In this document: in pieces, positions 12,267 through 27,675 of the stretch
Numbering within the stretch: the stretch's first letter is position 1
Layout of the letters: each line of letters begins with the position of its first letter
Assembly (NCBI GenBank): GCA_024529925.1
Contig: JAFEUB010000841.1
Location: 1 to 64,000, forward strand
Source of the DNA: Ophthalmolycus amberensis
Lineage: Eukaryota; Chordata; Actinopteri; Perciformes; Zoarcidae
DNA length: 64,000 nt
Direction: 5' to 3'
Made by a program: the position numbers and the translations under genes
The notes under the pieces: generated by a model
The model's input: only the letters and a program-made list of their open reading frames with translations
What the model was told of the DNA's origin: nothing
Databases searched by the model: none

Positions 12267-12871
12267 ACTACGTTTACACGCACACCAATATTCCACTATT
12301 ATTTTGAATATGACAATATTCAGAATTTGATACAGGTCATGTAAACAGACTATTACGTTTGCATACTCCCAATTAGTCCTTATTCTGAATGGAACATTTT
12401 CTAATCGAAACATGTGGGATATGCTGATATTATTCGAGTTTTAGGGGCATTCTTTCAACACAACGCACTCAGAATATACTCAATCGACCTCTTGCCTGTT
12501 TACGCCAAGCTATGTGTGTTGTACAGATGGTTGAACACACACCAACTAGGGAACACTTTGCAGAGATTCATGCCCCCCCCCCCCCCCCAAAAAAAAAGCA
12601 CGAATTGAATATCAACAGGTTTTTGGCTGTGTGCAAATAACGCAACGTCGTCCTTTTCAAGGTGATGGAAGGAATGAAAGAGGGAGGCTGTGTGTGCTCG
12701 GTTGCACAAGTCTGCACTGGTTAATATAATCAGAGTATGCGTGGTTGCATGTAAAGGAGAATATTACAGGGATATTCATTTTCATTAGCAATGTAAACAG
12801 CTTACTAGGAATATCTCCTTTTTTGGAATATGGGCCAAAAACTGAATATTTTGTGCAGGTCAACGTAATCA
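12267..12871. mobile_element. Degenerate non-autonomous DNA element with imperfect TIRs
   Basis: The left end (ACTACGTTTACACGCAC.. then AATATTCC) resembles the inverted right end (ATTACGTTGACCTGCAC.. then AATATTC). Both ends share alternating TTTACA-type and AATATTC motifs. The interior has no transposase and contains C16A9 (12573-12597). Clean target-site duplications were not found. The arrangement resembles ~600-bp miniature elements known from fish. Confidence 0.5.
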
Positions 12872-13211
12872 TTGATGTGATCTTAACAGTTAGAGGAATA
12901 AGCTAGATCAAGCTTTTGCTACGCAGGCATTGTTGGGTTTTGGTCTTTTCATAGGATTGTTGACAACAAGACAAAAGATCTATAAATAATGTTAATCATG
13001 TTAAAAAACGTGATCATCGCTGTCAAAATGATGTTCAACATGAATCTGTAGAAACTGCTTCATACAGTACATATGCTTTACCTTTTACGACAAATGTTAC
13101 ATAATAAGCTTCACTGCAAAAGATTCTCGAGTTTAAAAAACATTTTGTGTTCGGTTCAGCTGCAGTAGTTGCATCATGAACGAATGAGATGCCACCAATT
13201 AAAACAGCTCA

Positions 13212-13218
<7 letters not shown>

Positions 13219-13267
<49 letters not shown>
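13219..13267. repeat. (CA)n microsatellite
   Basis: An uninterrupted CA run of about 24 units in the intergenic interval. Confidence 0.95.
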
Positions 13268-13269
<2 letters not shown>

Positions 13270-14764
13270 GTCTATCCCAGTCTGTTTCATGTCACCTTGG
13301 TACCAATGAAAAGTTTCGAGGGAGCAACTCAAACGACTTGTGCGATTTGAATTTCAACCAAATTACAGCAACAACATTGACTGAAGCAACTGTCTGTCAG
13401 TGTTCCTGAAGACACACAGTAGACAGTATACTGTGCAAAATGATGCTCCCATGAAAGTAATCATGGGACTCTGAAACCTCAAAACTCTGCCAACAATGTG
13501 AGTGTATGGACAATCACTAATAAAGCACAGGAACATGCGGAGACGAGGAGAAAACAGCTCAGTTGAATGTCATTATGTAGTTGCTCTAAACAAAGCATTT
13601 TAGAAAACTGTATTTAAGTATATCTATTTGTATCTGTCTTTTATACATTTATCATCAATGTACGCTACAGTAAATTCGGTGGATTACTTTATATTTATTA
13701 GGTTACACTATGATGTACAGTTAATAAACAGCGATTCTCATGCCGTATTCTAATAAAACAGTAATGCCAAAAAAGATCATCGACAAGTGTCTTGCTTCCT
13801 CTCTGTGGAGGGTCAGTGTTTTTGGCATCTGTGAGGAGTTTTGCAGACATGATGCTCTGCCAACGCCAGAGATGTATAGGGGAAGAAATATAGAAATATA
13901 TAACTCTGAGGATGATTTATGAGCGAGGATAGTGATGCATTAGACGGAGTATAGGAGACAAACTGCCACATCGAAAGCTGTTAAAAACCAGCTGCATTCA
14001 GAAGTGGTCTCAGAGACATTCACCCAAGCTCTTAAAAAGCACCAAAATACTGAATTGCCTAAAAATGCCTCGCTGATGTGAAAAGAGCTTCCACTGGAGA
14101 GGATGATAGCCTTTCATTACTGTCTGTGCCTCCAGAATACTAACGTATCAAATTATAGAGCACTGGATGCCTATTGGATCGCATAACAAAACTTACTTGA
14201 CATTAGTACAATCTACATAGCAAACGATTACTGATGAAAATGTCACTGCAGCTATATTACATTTAACATTCTCTGACATTTTTATGCTCCGCAAGAATAT
14301 CTTTTTTTTCTGGTTTCAAAAGGAAGACAGAGAGACAGAAGAAAGCGGTGGAGTCGTCTCTGAGCCGCCCCAGGAAGTCCTCTGTAGGGTCTGTAAGGTT
14401 TGCTGGGTTATCACTTGTCTAAATAATGATTCAGACGTAAAAAACAGAGCAACAGCGAGGCTTCAAGCTGGCGTTTTCCCTTCTGTTTGAAAAGGACGTA
14501 TCATTTCCCTGTCCATTTGCTGTCACCATGGAAACTACATTGTATTAGAGATTCCTGTTGACTCACTGCGAGGCTCTCACTCAAAACACAGAAGAATACA
14601 ATTCAAGTCGGTTCACATGCCCGCCAGCACTGCTTTTCTGCACGATACAGTTTTTAAAATTCCTATTCCATCCGGTACATATATAACAGGTTCATGTATG
14701 TACTCATGACGACCACAACCCCAAGGCTTCCATGCATGATACCTGTTTATCACAGGATATACAG

Positions 14765-14789
14765 ACACACACACACACACACACACACA
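14765..14789. repeat. (AC)n microsatellite
   Basis: A pure AC run followed by imperfect CA-rich sequence to about 14810. It generates the Thr-His frames here, which are not genes. Confidence 0.9.
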
Positions 14790-16330
14790 GCAACACACAC
14801 AGACACACAGAATTGTTCGCTCTCTCACAGCACATGCATCCGTTTCTCGTTCTGCCTCATTCCACGGTTCACACTGTTTCACACTCCTCATCCCGGGCTC
14901 TTCCTTTTCCAGCGCCCTCCACCACCATGATTGTCTCGACTCCTTTCCCCTCTCTCCTACGTCTGTGCTCTCAGAGAGATGTTACCATGGAAACTGGCTA
15001 CAACTGATGGGCCTTAAACGTCACGATTGGCATACACATTTGGCAAGTGCACGCACACATGCAAAGGTGCATGCGTGCGGAAACACACATATACACACAC
15101 ACACATTTTGCACATTCATTATTATGCAAGACACTCTGGGATGTTGCATATTATTGGCTGTACGGACATGCATATACATATAGGAAGACCACAAGGGCAT
15201 TCTGTACTGTATATTAAGGCAATAACAGTAACAAGAAGACTATGATTATGAGAAGAGAAAGCGTGTCAATCAAAGGTGGACTATTTCATTAAAAGAACAG
15301 ATTTAATTAAAAAGGAAAAAGGGGAAAAACAAATAGTTGAGTGGCCTGTATGGTCGGCTCCCTCAGATTCCTGCTGAACACAGCATGGATTTAGTTAGAT
15401 CATTTTATACACAGACTGTCCTGTGGCGATTTTCACTTCACCTTCATCACGAATAAACTCTGGGCAGTACATTTGAAATTCTGTTGGTTACCACAAAATA
15501 AATGTTTTCATCCAAAGAATGAAAAAGGAGCAGGTGTGCTCTCTGAACACTTGTTGATTGTGTCCAAAGAATGTGTCAAACCTGTTCACACCCGTGTTTT
15601 TATTTGGACGGCGGATCGTCGGTCCAGACAGAGACTTGAGCGTGACTCACTCCGACTGTCAGCTGCTGTCTCATCTATAAAAATATCCATGGCTTTTATC
15701 TATAACTAAATACTAAGATCATTTTCAATGAATCACCTTATTGAGAAAAAGCATGACATTGCATTTGTCAATTATGTGCAAATTACTCTAAAAAACAAAT
15801 TAGAAAATATGTCCTTCAAAATAGTTTTTTGCGAAAAAAATAAAAGCCAAATCAGTGCAGTTATTTAAAAACAAAACAAATCGCATTTATCTGTGGCTGT
15901 GCTAGTGTTGATCAATTATGACTTCAGGTCGGACATGTTGATAATCCTGATTCACTTTTAAGGCTAATTTAAGCACAGTTATAATGGTCCTTCTGTTTGT
16001 GCAATGATCATGACCGTTTACCCCAATGACAGGCTGTAATATCGATCCTAACAGTGATTTAACGCTTGAAAGATCTTTACAACTTTCTATGAGTAAAAAA
16101 GTGCTACAGCTATTTTGTTCTTTAAAAACACAAACGGATTGTCTGAATATCACATCAGTCACATCACACTAAGACATATTTACCTGATTATGAGAATATG
16201 TAGTCAGTTAGACAATAATAAACTGCCATAGTCTTTCTTTGCTGCATGGTCAGAATATTTGAGTTCAGGTGTTTTTGTCCAAATTTCTCTTTATCTTGAC
16301 TGAAAATAGTGCTGTTTGTTTGGATCAGTG

Positions 16331-16480
16331 GTGAAATAAGTACTTAGATCCTTTACTTAAGTATAATACAATACAATAATGTATAGTACTCCATTGTAAG
16401 TAATAGTCATGCATTCAAAATTCAGGTGGTATTATGAGCAAAAAAGTATCGAAGTAAAAGTATGCAATCCTGCAGAAGAT
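16331..16480. repeat. Fish interspersed repeat fragment
   Basis: 'GTGGTGAAATAAGTACTTAG..TCCTTTACTTAAGTA' followed by '..AAGTAAAAGTATGCAATCCTGCAG' matches a repeat family seen widely in percomorph genomes, with the hallmark of alternating TACTTAAGTA-like words. A related, oppositely oriented copy lies at about 29870-30296. Confidence 0.6.
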
Positions 16481-19400
16481 GTACATGGCCTTGACTGATA
16501 TATCATCATGTATTACTTGCTACATCGAGTTAGGTTGTACAGTTGAATGGTTCCTAATCCTTATCTTGGATTTTGTTTTGAAATATTGGAGACGTTCTTT
16601 TTTTTGACAGTTATTTAAATGAAACCAAGTTAAGAGGGGAAATCAATCTGTAACCTTTATTGAATTAACCCAAAAAGAGTCAAAACTGAACAATTAAACA
16701 TAAAATAAAAATGGCCGATAATGAATAAAAAAGAGATATGGACACCACGGCAGGTGCAGCAAGCATAATTAAGCCACATAAATCAAATGACCTGACAACT
16801 CTTCGAGAATCAACGATAGAATAAATGATCTCCGAGCCAAACAGCACATGATGTATAAACAACAAACTCCAGCAACTGCAGCCACAAACACACGTTTTTA
16901 CACAGCACATAGTGCACACATGCTCACAACATTACGTTGCATGCCATTGTTGACTTTCTCCTCTGGAGAGAGTTACAATCATCACGGTTTGCTGCATCAG
17001 AACTTCAGTATTTGTATAATGCTTTAAAAAGAAAAGGCACTCACGTCAAAGTCCTCCTCTACCCAGGTTCAACTTTACTGCTGTTCATTCTGAACGCGTG
17101 ATAGATCTTTGACCAGTCCACTCAACCTGTCTGTCCCACTGTCTGTCCCATTAAGACCTACTCACTGTGTATGCTCTGTGGTGATCTGCTGGTCAGACGT
17201 GACGGTGGGCATCCGTCATGACTTCAGCAGTCTATGTGCTATTATATTCAATATCATTGCTGTTGTGTTTTCTTGTTGTTGCTGTCATTAAAAGTGTCAC
17301 ATGATTTTACTCATTATTTATCTTGTTCATGTGCTTGAATGTAAATGTACAAAATCACATTTGCATTTGTGATATGAAAACATTTTCGAATGATTAAATA
17401 ATTCACATTGCACGAGTTTTGTCATTTTTATTATGGCTAAATATGAAATATTGCAGGATTTAAATGATTGGAATCATTTTATAGACTTCACATTTCACCT
17501 ATTTAAGGAACTCTTTCGCATTCAGCCCAGAGAGTCTTTTTATTCAATTTTGCTGACCTCAGATGGCCTCATATCTTTTTACGATTAGACAAGACTGAAA
17601 TCAGTAGTCAGACAACGTGCACCATTGAAGTGCACCCTTGTGAGGGTGAATGTCTTAAAATACATGAAAATTCAACTGTTAGGTTTGAACTTTTCATTGC
17701 AAAAAGCCAAAGAATCAAAGACAGACATGTTGCATTTTGAGATATGTTTAGTTATTATTTAATAACATCACATAGAGAAAGCAGCACAACATTTACAAAG
17801 TCTTTTTTTCATATTTTCTAACTTTGACGATACGGAGATTGTGGAGATAAACTGCAACATTACTGCGGCCGACAACAATCAGGAAGATCATTACAACTGT
17901 GCAGCTGCTATGTGGCCACAGCTCTGTTAATGCAAACTATAAAGTTAAGATAAAAGGCTCCTTCAGCCTTCATCTGCTCTCAGTTGGCAGTATTTGATTA
18001 TCCTGAGTTATATTTAAGTGCTGCTTTTGAAAGTGATCTTAAAGTACCATTACCATTATGCTTTATGTTGCCCTAAATCAAACAGCTACAGCATTTATAA
18101 GTCTTCATATTTTGTAGAAATATTCTGTGATACTTTATTTAGTTTTATTCATCTATTCTATCTGCATTCCATGCCGCTTTATTACTACTTTTACAACTTA
18201 GATATTTCTTCTGCCATTCTGAATAAAAAATGAATCTCTTCATTCCCAAAGAAGTCCTTCACAATAACATGACTAGCAAATGACATGAAACCTCCATTTT
18301 GCAGTAACAGCTTCTTAATTTCCTTCCTTAAGTTAACGTCAATGCTGTCAACACATCCAGCACCCTACTTCTGACACAAACTGTCCTGATTTCAATCACT
18401 AGCAAAACACCAGCTGGTGCATGCCAATTAACAATGTTGCATACATATACTGTATGTATAAAACAATAGTATTATTAGAGCAGAATTCGATTTAAAGTAG
18501 CCTGTAACTATTTTATGAAATGGAAATGTTTTGGATAGAAAAGGTTTCCAAACCGTGCTTGTACGTGGAGTTTTCAGTACGGTAAATTGAATTGATTTTG
18601 TGCGTTTTTGAGCCAGGCCGTAATGTAAAGTATTTTAATGAAACGTGAAGTTTCAAACTGCACCCAGCCTAATTCATATGATAGATTATTCTACATTGGC
18701 TCACCCTTTGGCTTAAACTTATTTATTTTCAAAAATATGTTTTTTCCCACAACTATATGTTTTTCCCACAACTATACGTTCCCTTATTTTTCCTCGACTC
18801 TTCCAGCTTAGAGTCACTCAGCAGTGCTTGTCAGAGCTACCTGCACAAACAGTCGGTTTTGAGACCAGCATTTACTTTGACAGTCTGTTATGTTACTAAC
18901 ACTGAAGCGCATTCAGACACATTCAGTTTTTTGTCAATTTTTACAGAATTACAGTTATGATTGTATTCGGAGGTACACTCAAAACATTCAAGACTTAAGA
19001 CCTGGCAAAATCACCTGGCTATGCTATTGGTCGACAAAGGAAATACCTTTACACTCGTGCACGCAGTGTATGATGGTCACAGAAATTCATGGCTGCATCC
19101 ATTAGAGTCCTGCCAGTACCCTCAACGTGCGTGAATATGCGAGGGCCCGATCAATGCTGCTTGCAGCTTTAATATAAAATTATATTCACACTAAAGTTTT
19201 GCATGTAACAATTCAACATTCAAATAACTAATCTCATATGAGAATATCAATAATATTACATTATAGCATGCACTTTTCTTAACAGAATCAAAGTGTTGCA
19301 AGAGCAAATAAAAAATAATTGGTGAAAAGAAAAAATACATATATACACATATACATAAAACATAACAATATTATGTATTAATTCAGAATTAAACCAACCA

Positions 19401-20801
19401 CCATGTAGACAAACGCGCCATTATACAAACACGTTCCTAATTAGCACTTAGCGTATGAAAAACAACAAAAAAATGGCTCGAGTGCTGTGTGGGCAAGGCC
19501 AGGGGCCGACTGTAAATGGGCTTAAAAGGTGAAAATGAAGGTGTGCATCAGCAGGGAGCTCCGTCATCTGTATGCGTGCACCTCACTGCAATGTTAGAGA
19601 AATATCAACTGTAGTGTAAATGCAGTGATTTATAATCGAAAAAAGGCCCACTTTGATTTTTGATTGGCTGTTAATATAATAGGGGTCTAAAAGGTGAAAC
19701 AGACAAACTCCACTTTTAAAATGTCATGTGAACCAAGAAAATGGCCATAATAACGGACCATCAAGGAAGCACCTATTCAAAAAAAACTTTCCTCAAGGTG
19801 ACACACCGCTCCGTTAACAACACCACCACCTGCCACCCACACAGTGAGTCAACCTGCTCTGATTCAAAGCTTCAAGGAGCACTGCTTTAATGATGATTGA
19901 GGCCATTTACTCGTACTAATGCAGCCCATCACCATTTGTTCCTTCAGAGTAATTTGGAACAGAGCGAACACAAAGCTGAAGCCTGACAGAAAAAGCCCAG
20001 AAGCTCCTGGAACATCTGCTGTTAAGACCTAAATCCTGAAAAGATTGACATTTAATGAAGACGATGGTGACGGGTTGGAAGAGGTTGTTATAAAGTTACA
20101 CAGCTATTAGCTGTCATCTCCACAGGCTTGAACAGACAGAGATTGTACTCTTCATACAAGCTTTTCAGTTCACCCATCTTAACATATATAACATGTGTTT
20201 TCCACAATGCAGAGAGATTCACTGTCTGTCTAATAAGGGCAATTAAGATACATGATCAAGTGTTGTCTGGTGTTTTTTTATTTGTTCATTTTAAATGTAT
20301 TTCACCGTTACACAAAAAAAGGATACTGTAAAAAAACAAACATGGAAATGCATTTAAATTTTTTGGGATTACATTTTTTCATTAAAATAAGATTTTCTCA
20401 TTTTTATAAAAAGTTATCACATTTTTTATGAGAAAAGACTCACAAGGCCATGACTGTTTTCAGATGTACTCCAGCTTTAGCCTTTTACGCTGGAATGCTT
20501 TAGCTGAACAAGAGACAAGTGTATGGAGGCTGATATACCTACAACAGAGTCCTCTGAGGTTTTAAAGTAAAAACAAAATCAAATGAATTAGAAATAGTGA
20601 TCCACTGAACATCATTGTGTGATTGAACCACAGCCTTACCAAACAAGGCTGATTGAAATGATGAGATCCCTGCAGATACACAGTAGCAACTCTGGGTCAT
20701 ATTTTGTGGTCTGTGTAACTAAAAATGGATTTTCATTTCAAGTTATTGCTCGGTTTGTGTTTGGACAGTTTTGGTCCCGTTCCACCCATCTGCTTTCCTG
20801 T

Positions 20802-23800
20802 TCAGTAGATATAGGGGAAGATCCTGTAGGGCACACGTCGACAGTAAGTGTCCCAAGCTAGCCCGTATTTGGCCCTACACAGTCTCTCATCACGGGCCTC
20901 TCGGTGAATCAGCAAGACAGCGAAATATACGACGTAGAAGTAAGGCAGGAGATGTGAGAATCCTGCAGAAAAGACACAAATGCATAGACTATAAGCAGGA
21001 GGAAACACGACATAATGACAAAGAAAACTATAACATATGTATGAATCACACATGAAATTATCATCATAGCAGAGAAACTATATTGACCTCATTGTGAATA
21101 ATGTAAATGACATCAAACAAAGCTGTAATCAAGTGTACACCCTCCTCTGCATATCGCTGTACATTATCTTTTCAATCTGCATTATACAAGAGCCCTGCAT
21201 TGAATACCAGTTTGATTAAATGCTTCAGTTGTTGATTCACCTCGATGGTATTTTTTTGTATGCTTAGAATGTTTTTCAGTCAGGGTCTGGATGTTCCTCT
21301 TTGTCAGAGCCTCTTTGCTTTCACACGACTCGAATATTGCGTGCATAATTTAGCCGTTTCCGACTTTTGCAACGGAAATTAAGGCAGATTCTACCGTACA
21401 TCTCGATTACAAAGGCAGCTCCACCAGTGAGTCACGTAAAGTTTTGAATAATGAGCAGAATGTGTCAGCTGGAACAAAAGTCTGACTGACACCATTTTAG
21501 GGAGTGCGTTTTCACGAGAACATAAGGCAGCTGACAGAGGAACAAAGAGAACGCATTGTTGCTGCCTTTATTGCTTCTGCATCAGTCACAAACGTGGTAT
21601 AATTATCTAATAAGGACAGGAAGGAAATACGATGCTTTTCTGGTAGCCACCAAAATGTCTTCATAGCACAGAGTATCTGAAAGCGAAAGATTGGCAGCTT
21701 TGTAACTTTGTTCGCCTTGCTGTGGTCACGTACTTCCTGATTTAAATCAATATTTTCATAGCAACAATGGATCACATTATTACTTGTGTATGGAGGGGGA
21801 CAAACTCAAAGATCATTATGACGTGACAGTCCCCCTCAGCTCTACTGAGCTTTTAAGCGTCTTTCAGTTCATTGTTTTCATTTTCCAGCCTGCAGCTTCA
21901 TTGTTTTGGTTCAATCTCACTGCTCTGATAATGTTTTCAGCCGCATAATGCATCCGTTTTCAGTGAAAAGCTCTAGAAATCCACGGCATACTATTTGCTC
22001 AACACCGAACAACAGACAGAGACAGTAAGCGTAAGCTAAGAGTGGAGCATTTAGTATCTGGTTATTGATTAAGACATTCAGCCCTAAAACAAAATGAAAT
22101 AACTTGTACTGAACAAAGACACACACTTAACATTTGAACTCGACATGTTGATTAATCAACACGTCTGACAATCGCTTCACCGAGCTTTTCTGGATTGTAT
22201 TGTAAGGTGTTTCTGTTATTTTGTCCACCTTCTGTACAGATCGTATGATCCACCCAGAGGTGCATGTACAATTTAAAAAAAAACTGTTTTTTGATTGCGT
22301 CATTAAAACACCAACTCATCGATTTTTGTTTCTAATGATAAATATCGCTGCACACGATAACCACTCTCACATTGAATCTCCTATCTATGACATCATCCAC
22401 ATTTTCCAATGATGACTTTCGGTGGATTGTGTTACGTCAGAGTGGCCTGCGTGCAATACGAGCCTTGCAGAGGCTTGTCAGCTGTCTTACCACATGGCAG
22501 GGACCACGCCAGGGCCATGAGGAGGTCACCGAGGTAATTGGGATGACGGACGAGCCCCCACCAGCCAGACACCAGCAGACGTTTCCCTGTTGCTGTGGCG
22601 ATGGTCTCCAGTCCTGCAAGAGGAGAACGTAGATATTTCTGAGTGCAAGAAGTGCAAGTCACTGACGAGATCAACACCCACTTCACTCTGTTATACACGG
22701 CATGGGCTGGGACACATAATTATAAATAATATGTGAAAGACTACAAGTGGGAGTGTTTGTCTTGATTTCAGAGAACACAAAAAAATGACTGACTTGCAAC
22801 ACTTGGATGTGTCGGGTCTCGTCTGAACTGGTTCTTCTGTGAGTTGGATTTTCTGAAAACATAATATCCAATACCTGATGGCAAAGAGACAAATGTTAAC
22901 GTGGCCATCTTTAACCATGACACACGACATATCACAGCCTGATGCACATGATTACCGTTCAGTGCTATTATAGTCGCTGCTCCGAATGAACTTAGGGTTT
23001 GTGGGTGCACAACCAGGAAGGACGCCTGCAGGCCGTATGTGAAGGGGACCCAGGCCAGGTCCCCAAAGACCAACATGAAGCCAAAACCATCATGCACAAT
23101 GTCCATGGTTGTCAGAACAGCCTCCTGTTTTAACACAAAAGTGCAGGGGATCAAATAATAATAGTTACAAAGATCTCTCTGAAGTCATCTTTTGCTGTGC
23201 CCCTTATTAAAGGTCTGCAAGGACTGAAGTGGTAATTCATGTATGACATAAGGATCTACAGTACTTAGTCTAATCTTTATGGTTGACTTTGTTGACCCCT
23301 CACCTCATTCCACAGAGCATCTGCCACATACAGCAGCTGGAAACTGTTGACCAGTATCATGGCGAGTGAGGGGGAACCGCGAAGCTCCACCTCCTTCATC
23401 AACATGCCAAGGTTTATGACCACCTGAGAGAGCAACAGGTGAAGTGAATACTGATTAACATCACTAGTTAGGCAACATTTTTCAGCTGCACTTGCCAAGT
23501 ATTGGATGACAAATTCATGATGTGATTAATTGGATCAGAACAACAAAATCTTGGAATTATCACTCAACGCACTGCTCGTCACGATTAGCTCACAAATAAT
23601 ATCAGTTGAGTTGGATCATCTCTACTTCACTGTAATGTGAAATATAGTTTCACGTTTCCTTTGACGAAAGACAAGTTGTTTTCTCTCGCTGCATTTATTG
23701 ACTTCTCTTTCCGTATCGGTGCTACTGGAAGGGTCTAATATCACACAAGCGTGGATAATAAATGTAAATGTAATGTGACTTAACATTTCATACTCTATTT

Positions 23801-26800
23801 ATAAAGAGGCATGCCACTCTTAATGGGCTCTACAAGACTATGAACTTGATTTATATAACAAAATAAATCCCGTAGCCCTTAAAATGTCATTTGTTTAGCA
23901 ATTGTAAAATGTTCAAAGTTCAAAGTACATAGTTTAAACATTCAACAGGAAACAAACATCTCCCACACACTGTCTGCAGCCAGTTGGTGGAAGCGTTTTC
24001 TGTCCTCTCCTACGCACCTGGCTTGAGAACATTCACATGTGCAAAGGTTTTACTGTTTATACTGTGAATACAGAGAAAGAAAACGTAAATAAAGGACTCA
24101 TTACCTCGACAATTTCCAGTGTGACTCGCTCCTTCTACAGCCTCTACTACTGTCTCTGTGTTGTATTACTGGGACGAGTGAAGATGAAGAGAACCTTGCT
24201 GTAATCTTAAGAATCGTTTTTGAAATTCTCACTGGAATTTCTATATTTCATCTCATGATTATGACTCAAAATAATGAAGCCTGCCCTCCAACAAATCACC
24301 GTGTCACAGTGTCAGGTCATCAGGGGGAAAAGTTTCTGATTCTGACTGCTAATTATTGTGGAAGATCAGGGGAGAGCAACATCGCAACCTGTTGGTCTTG
24401 TTGGGCTCTCTAACAGAGATCGCCATCAGCATTTGAAAATATTCATACTAACAAATAAAGGGAAATATTACAACAAAAGTGTTAAGTTTTAAACAGTTGG
24501 TCAGAAAGGTCAGCTTTGTGTTTTAGTAAACATTTAATTATGTCACATTTGCTTTAATCTTTGTACTTTTAAGGTCTTCTGCTTTTAAATTGAATTATAT
24601 TGTTTTAACTCCGTTACTTTCTCTTTGTATGAGAAAATGAGAGCAAGGGCTCATTATAATTTCTAAAATTTTAAAATTCTATGAAGTGAAATTTAATATT
24701 AAACACTTCTTCAGACTTGGTTAGGGGCAGCGTCCCAATTTGTTTTACCTCAAAATAGCATAAGTATATATAACAATTTGTATACAACAACCTTTGTAAC
24801 AGAAATGTTCATCAGTGTCTGGATTAAAAAGAAAATGGGTATTTTTGAGAGTGGACTTATCTTCCCCCCCTGCAGGTTAACTCACCCAGCCAATCAGACC
24901 CGGTCTGAGCTCACAGAAATATTTAAGGTCAAAGTTTCCAATCCGGGGGTTCAGCTCCCGTCCGATGAAGAAGTCGTACAGGGGATTTCCTAGACAGGGC
25001 AGAGGGATGGATGCGACAATTAATCCACAGGAGAACTGGACACATCAAGTAATGATGTGCTTTTAGTGTGTACAGCTGCTGTATATACAGTACATAAGAA
25101 AAGTGAATGAAAATCAGACTGTCTTTTCATTAATCTATTAGAAGTCAATCAATTAGCAAGTAGCTGGAACCTGTTTGCAGGGTGGATGTGTGAGAAAAAC
25201 TCTCAGATGACACCATTCTTGGCTTATTGCCCAGAGATCAAGACACATCACTTTATCACCTTATTGAGAATGTGAAGAAAAACTCAGGAGATGATTCATT
25301 TACATATAAATATCTTGGTGTCCACACTGACACACTGTATTTATCATCCGGTGTGATTAAACCTGTCTATACCATTTGAAACTACTGTCAGTTTTTACCT
25401 TTTATTACTTTAAAGAACTGCTGCCTCACATGAGTGTATGTATGTATGACTTATGTTATGTGCGTGTATGTGCATGCAGGACAATTAGAGTATATCTTCA
25501 GTCAAAAGCTCTTTAGGTCTATTAGCTTGATAAATCCGCTGTCACGTTAATGTGCATTTTTCATCACACTATCATATCACAGTAGGAAAAGCACAGCTGT
25601 AATCAACAACGTTAATTGATGGCTGCATTCCATTTAGATGCAAGAGTTCAAAGGTCCAGGTAAATGTTCGATCCATTGCATCAGTAACGAGGTGATGTGA
25701 AGTGTTCTACCTGCCCGTCTCTGCTTTTTTTCAATTACTTTCAGCAATTTTCTACAATTGACCTGAACTTGTTGCTTTAGGCTGTTTGTAAGCACACAGA
25801 GGAACAGTAAAGGTGGACTGAGAGCATCTGTGGTTGGTTCTACAGGTCAACTGAAGCTACTGTGTTTTCCATTTCGTTTCATCTTACAAAAACAAGACGA
25901 GTGTACAGCCATGCTAGCAGCTCCGTGAGGCTGTACTTAGGTACAGCGGCGCTTTGAGCTAAATGCTAACGTCGTCGTTATATTAGTATGCTCACAATGA
26001 CAATGCAAAAATGCTGATGTTTAACCACCATTTGTTTAGGGCGTTATCATGCTGACTTATTTAGCTAATTATCACTAAATACTGTGTACACTGGAAGGCG
26101 TTAAGGACGTTAGTTAGTTCTGCAGGGATTTTCGCAGATACAAATCAACATAGCATATTGTTGCCATTCATCGATTTAGCCAATGACTGATTCAATTTTT
26201 TCTCCCACCAACATTCTGTTAAAATCATACATTCACGTGCCTATTTAACATGTAAACTTAATTAATTTCATGTGAACTGAATCACCACGAGGTTATAGCA
26301 TGGCACTGGAACCAACATGTTGTTGTAGCCTTGCTCTTTTTGTCTTTTCAAAAACTGGGATGAACATAACCATCTGAATCGCAACACCGGCTGGTCTCAG
26401 GTTTCTGCCTCCGGATGCAGCAGAGCACACAGCGTAGCTGGTGTAGCAGGGTCAGCTCACTCAAAAGTGTTCACTTGATGCCTGCAGGCTCCTGAAGAGC
26501 TTTGCACACTATATATCACCAGTAACTATTTAAAAATAGTGTTTTAAGGTGGACGCTTCCGTTAGCGGTGAACCTCCACTCTCACCTGTGTTGCCCCCCA
26601 AAGCGAGAGCATGAGACGGAACCCAAAAGGAGCGGATGTAGAGGTAGACGGAGAACAGGAATGACACCGCTATTGCACACACTGCTAGAGGCAACAGCAG
26701 CTCAAACAGATACCCCAGAGGAGCCCCGAGCCCCAGTAATAACATCAGCAACACGCTGCTGACGCACAGGCCATAAAAACCTGAGGGAGAGAAACAAACA

Positions 26801-27628
26801 AAGCTGTAGCCAGGGGGAAAGAGATAAACAGACTGACACAGGCTGGTTCAATAAAAACAAGTTCGAAGAGATGGAACTTTAGATTGCGTAACTTAAGTAA
26901 ACTTTAGCTCAACGTCAAGAGGTTAAAATAATACATAAAGAAACAAGACTTTTGGATCCTCCTTGAAATGAAATGCCACAGCAGGTGAATTGGACTAAAG
27001 TACTAAATATTATATTAATAGCTATAAATATTAATAGCTATCTTAATATAAATGTATAGTACTTTAGTACAATGTATGTATGATAGACAATAATGTTCAA
27101 AAGCATAATTATCCTCCATTACTCACAGTACAAAGCTAGTTGTTGCAACATTGCAGAAAATCACACGATATGACTAATACAAACTGTGCCTTTAACGCAT
27201 ATTACATCCTAAAAATAAATAATCCTAAAAACAAAACATATGATGTGTTTTTTTTAATGATCAGTAATATAGATACCATTTATGGGATACTTGAGGCGCG
27301 CTCCATCCCTCAGCACTAATCCTTCAGACACCTGCCGGTAAAAACACTCATTTTGAATTTGAACACATACATATTCTGTGTATTCATTCATTATTGGAAC
27401 AGCGCCACAGGCTCAGTCAGAGCATGAGATTGTTCTCTATGGGGATCAATAAAGTCTTAGAACACAATATTTGGCTTGAAAGTCAACTAATCACAATATT
27501 GCAATTCATGTAGCCGATATATTGTGCATATAATATATGGTCATGCTAAGGTTGGGTGACATGGCTGAAATGAATCACAATATTAGTTTGAATATTCATC
27601 CCCCTATCAGTATATGTCATAGTATGGA

Positions 27629-27675
<47 letters not shown>

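Larger units (their letters stand above)
10151..20801. other. Gene-poor interval between convergent cnih2 and tm7sf2
   Basis: No coding region is supported across about 10.6 kb. The left part should contain the cnih2 3' UTR and the right edge the tm7sf2 3' UTR; a possible tm7sf2 poly(A) signal, read on the minus strand, is TTTATT at 20277-20282. Contents are a perfect hairpin (10813-10860), a degenerate inverted-repeat element (about 12267-12871), CA repeats (13219-13267, 14765-14789) and a fish interspersed repeat near 16331-16480. The rest is AT-rich unique-looking sequence. Confidence 0.6.
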
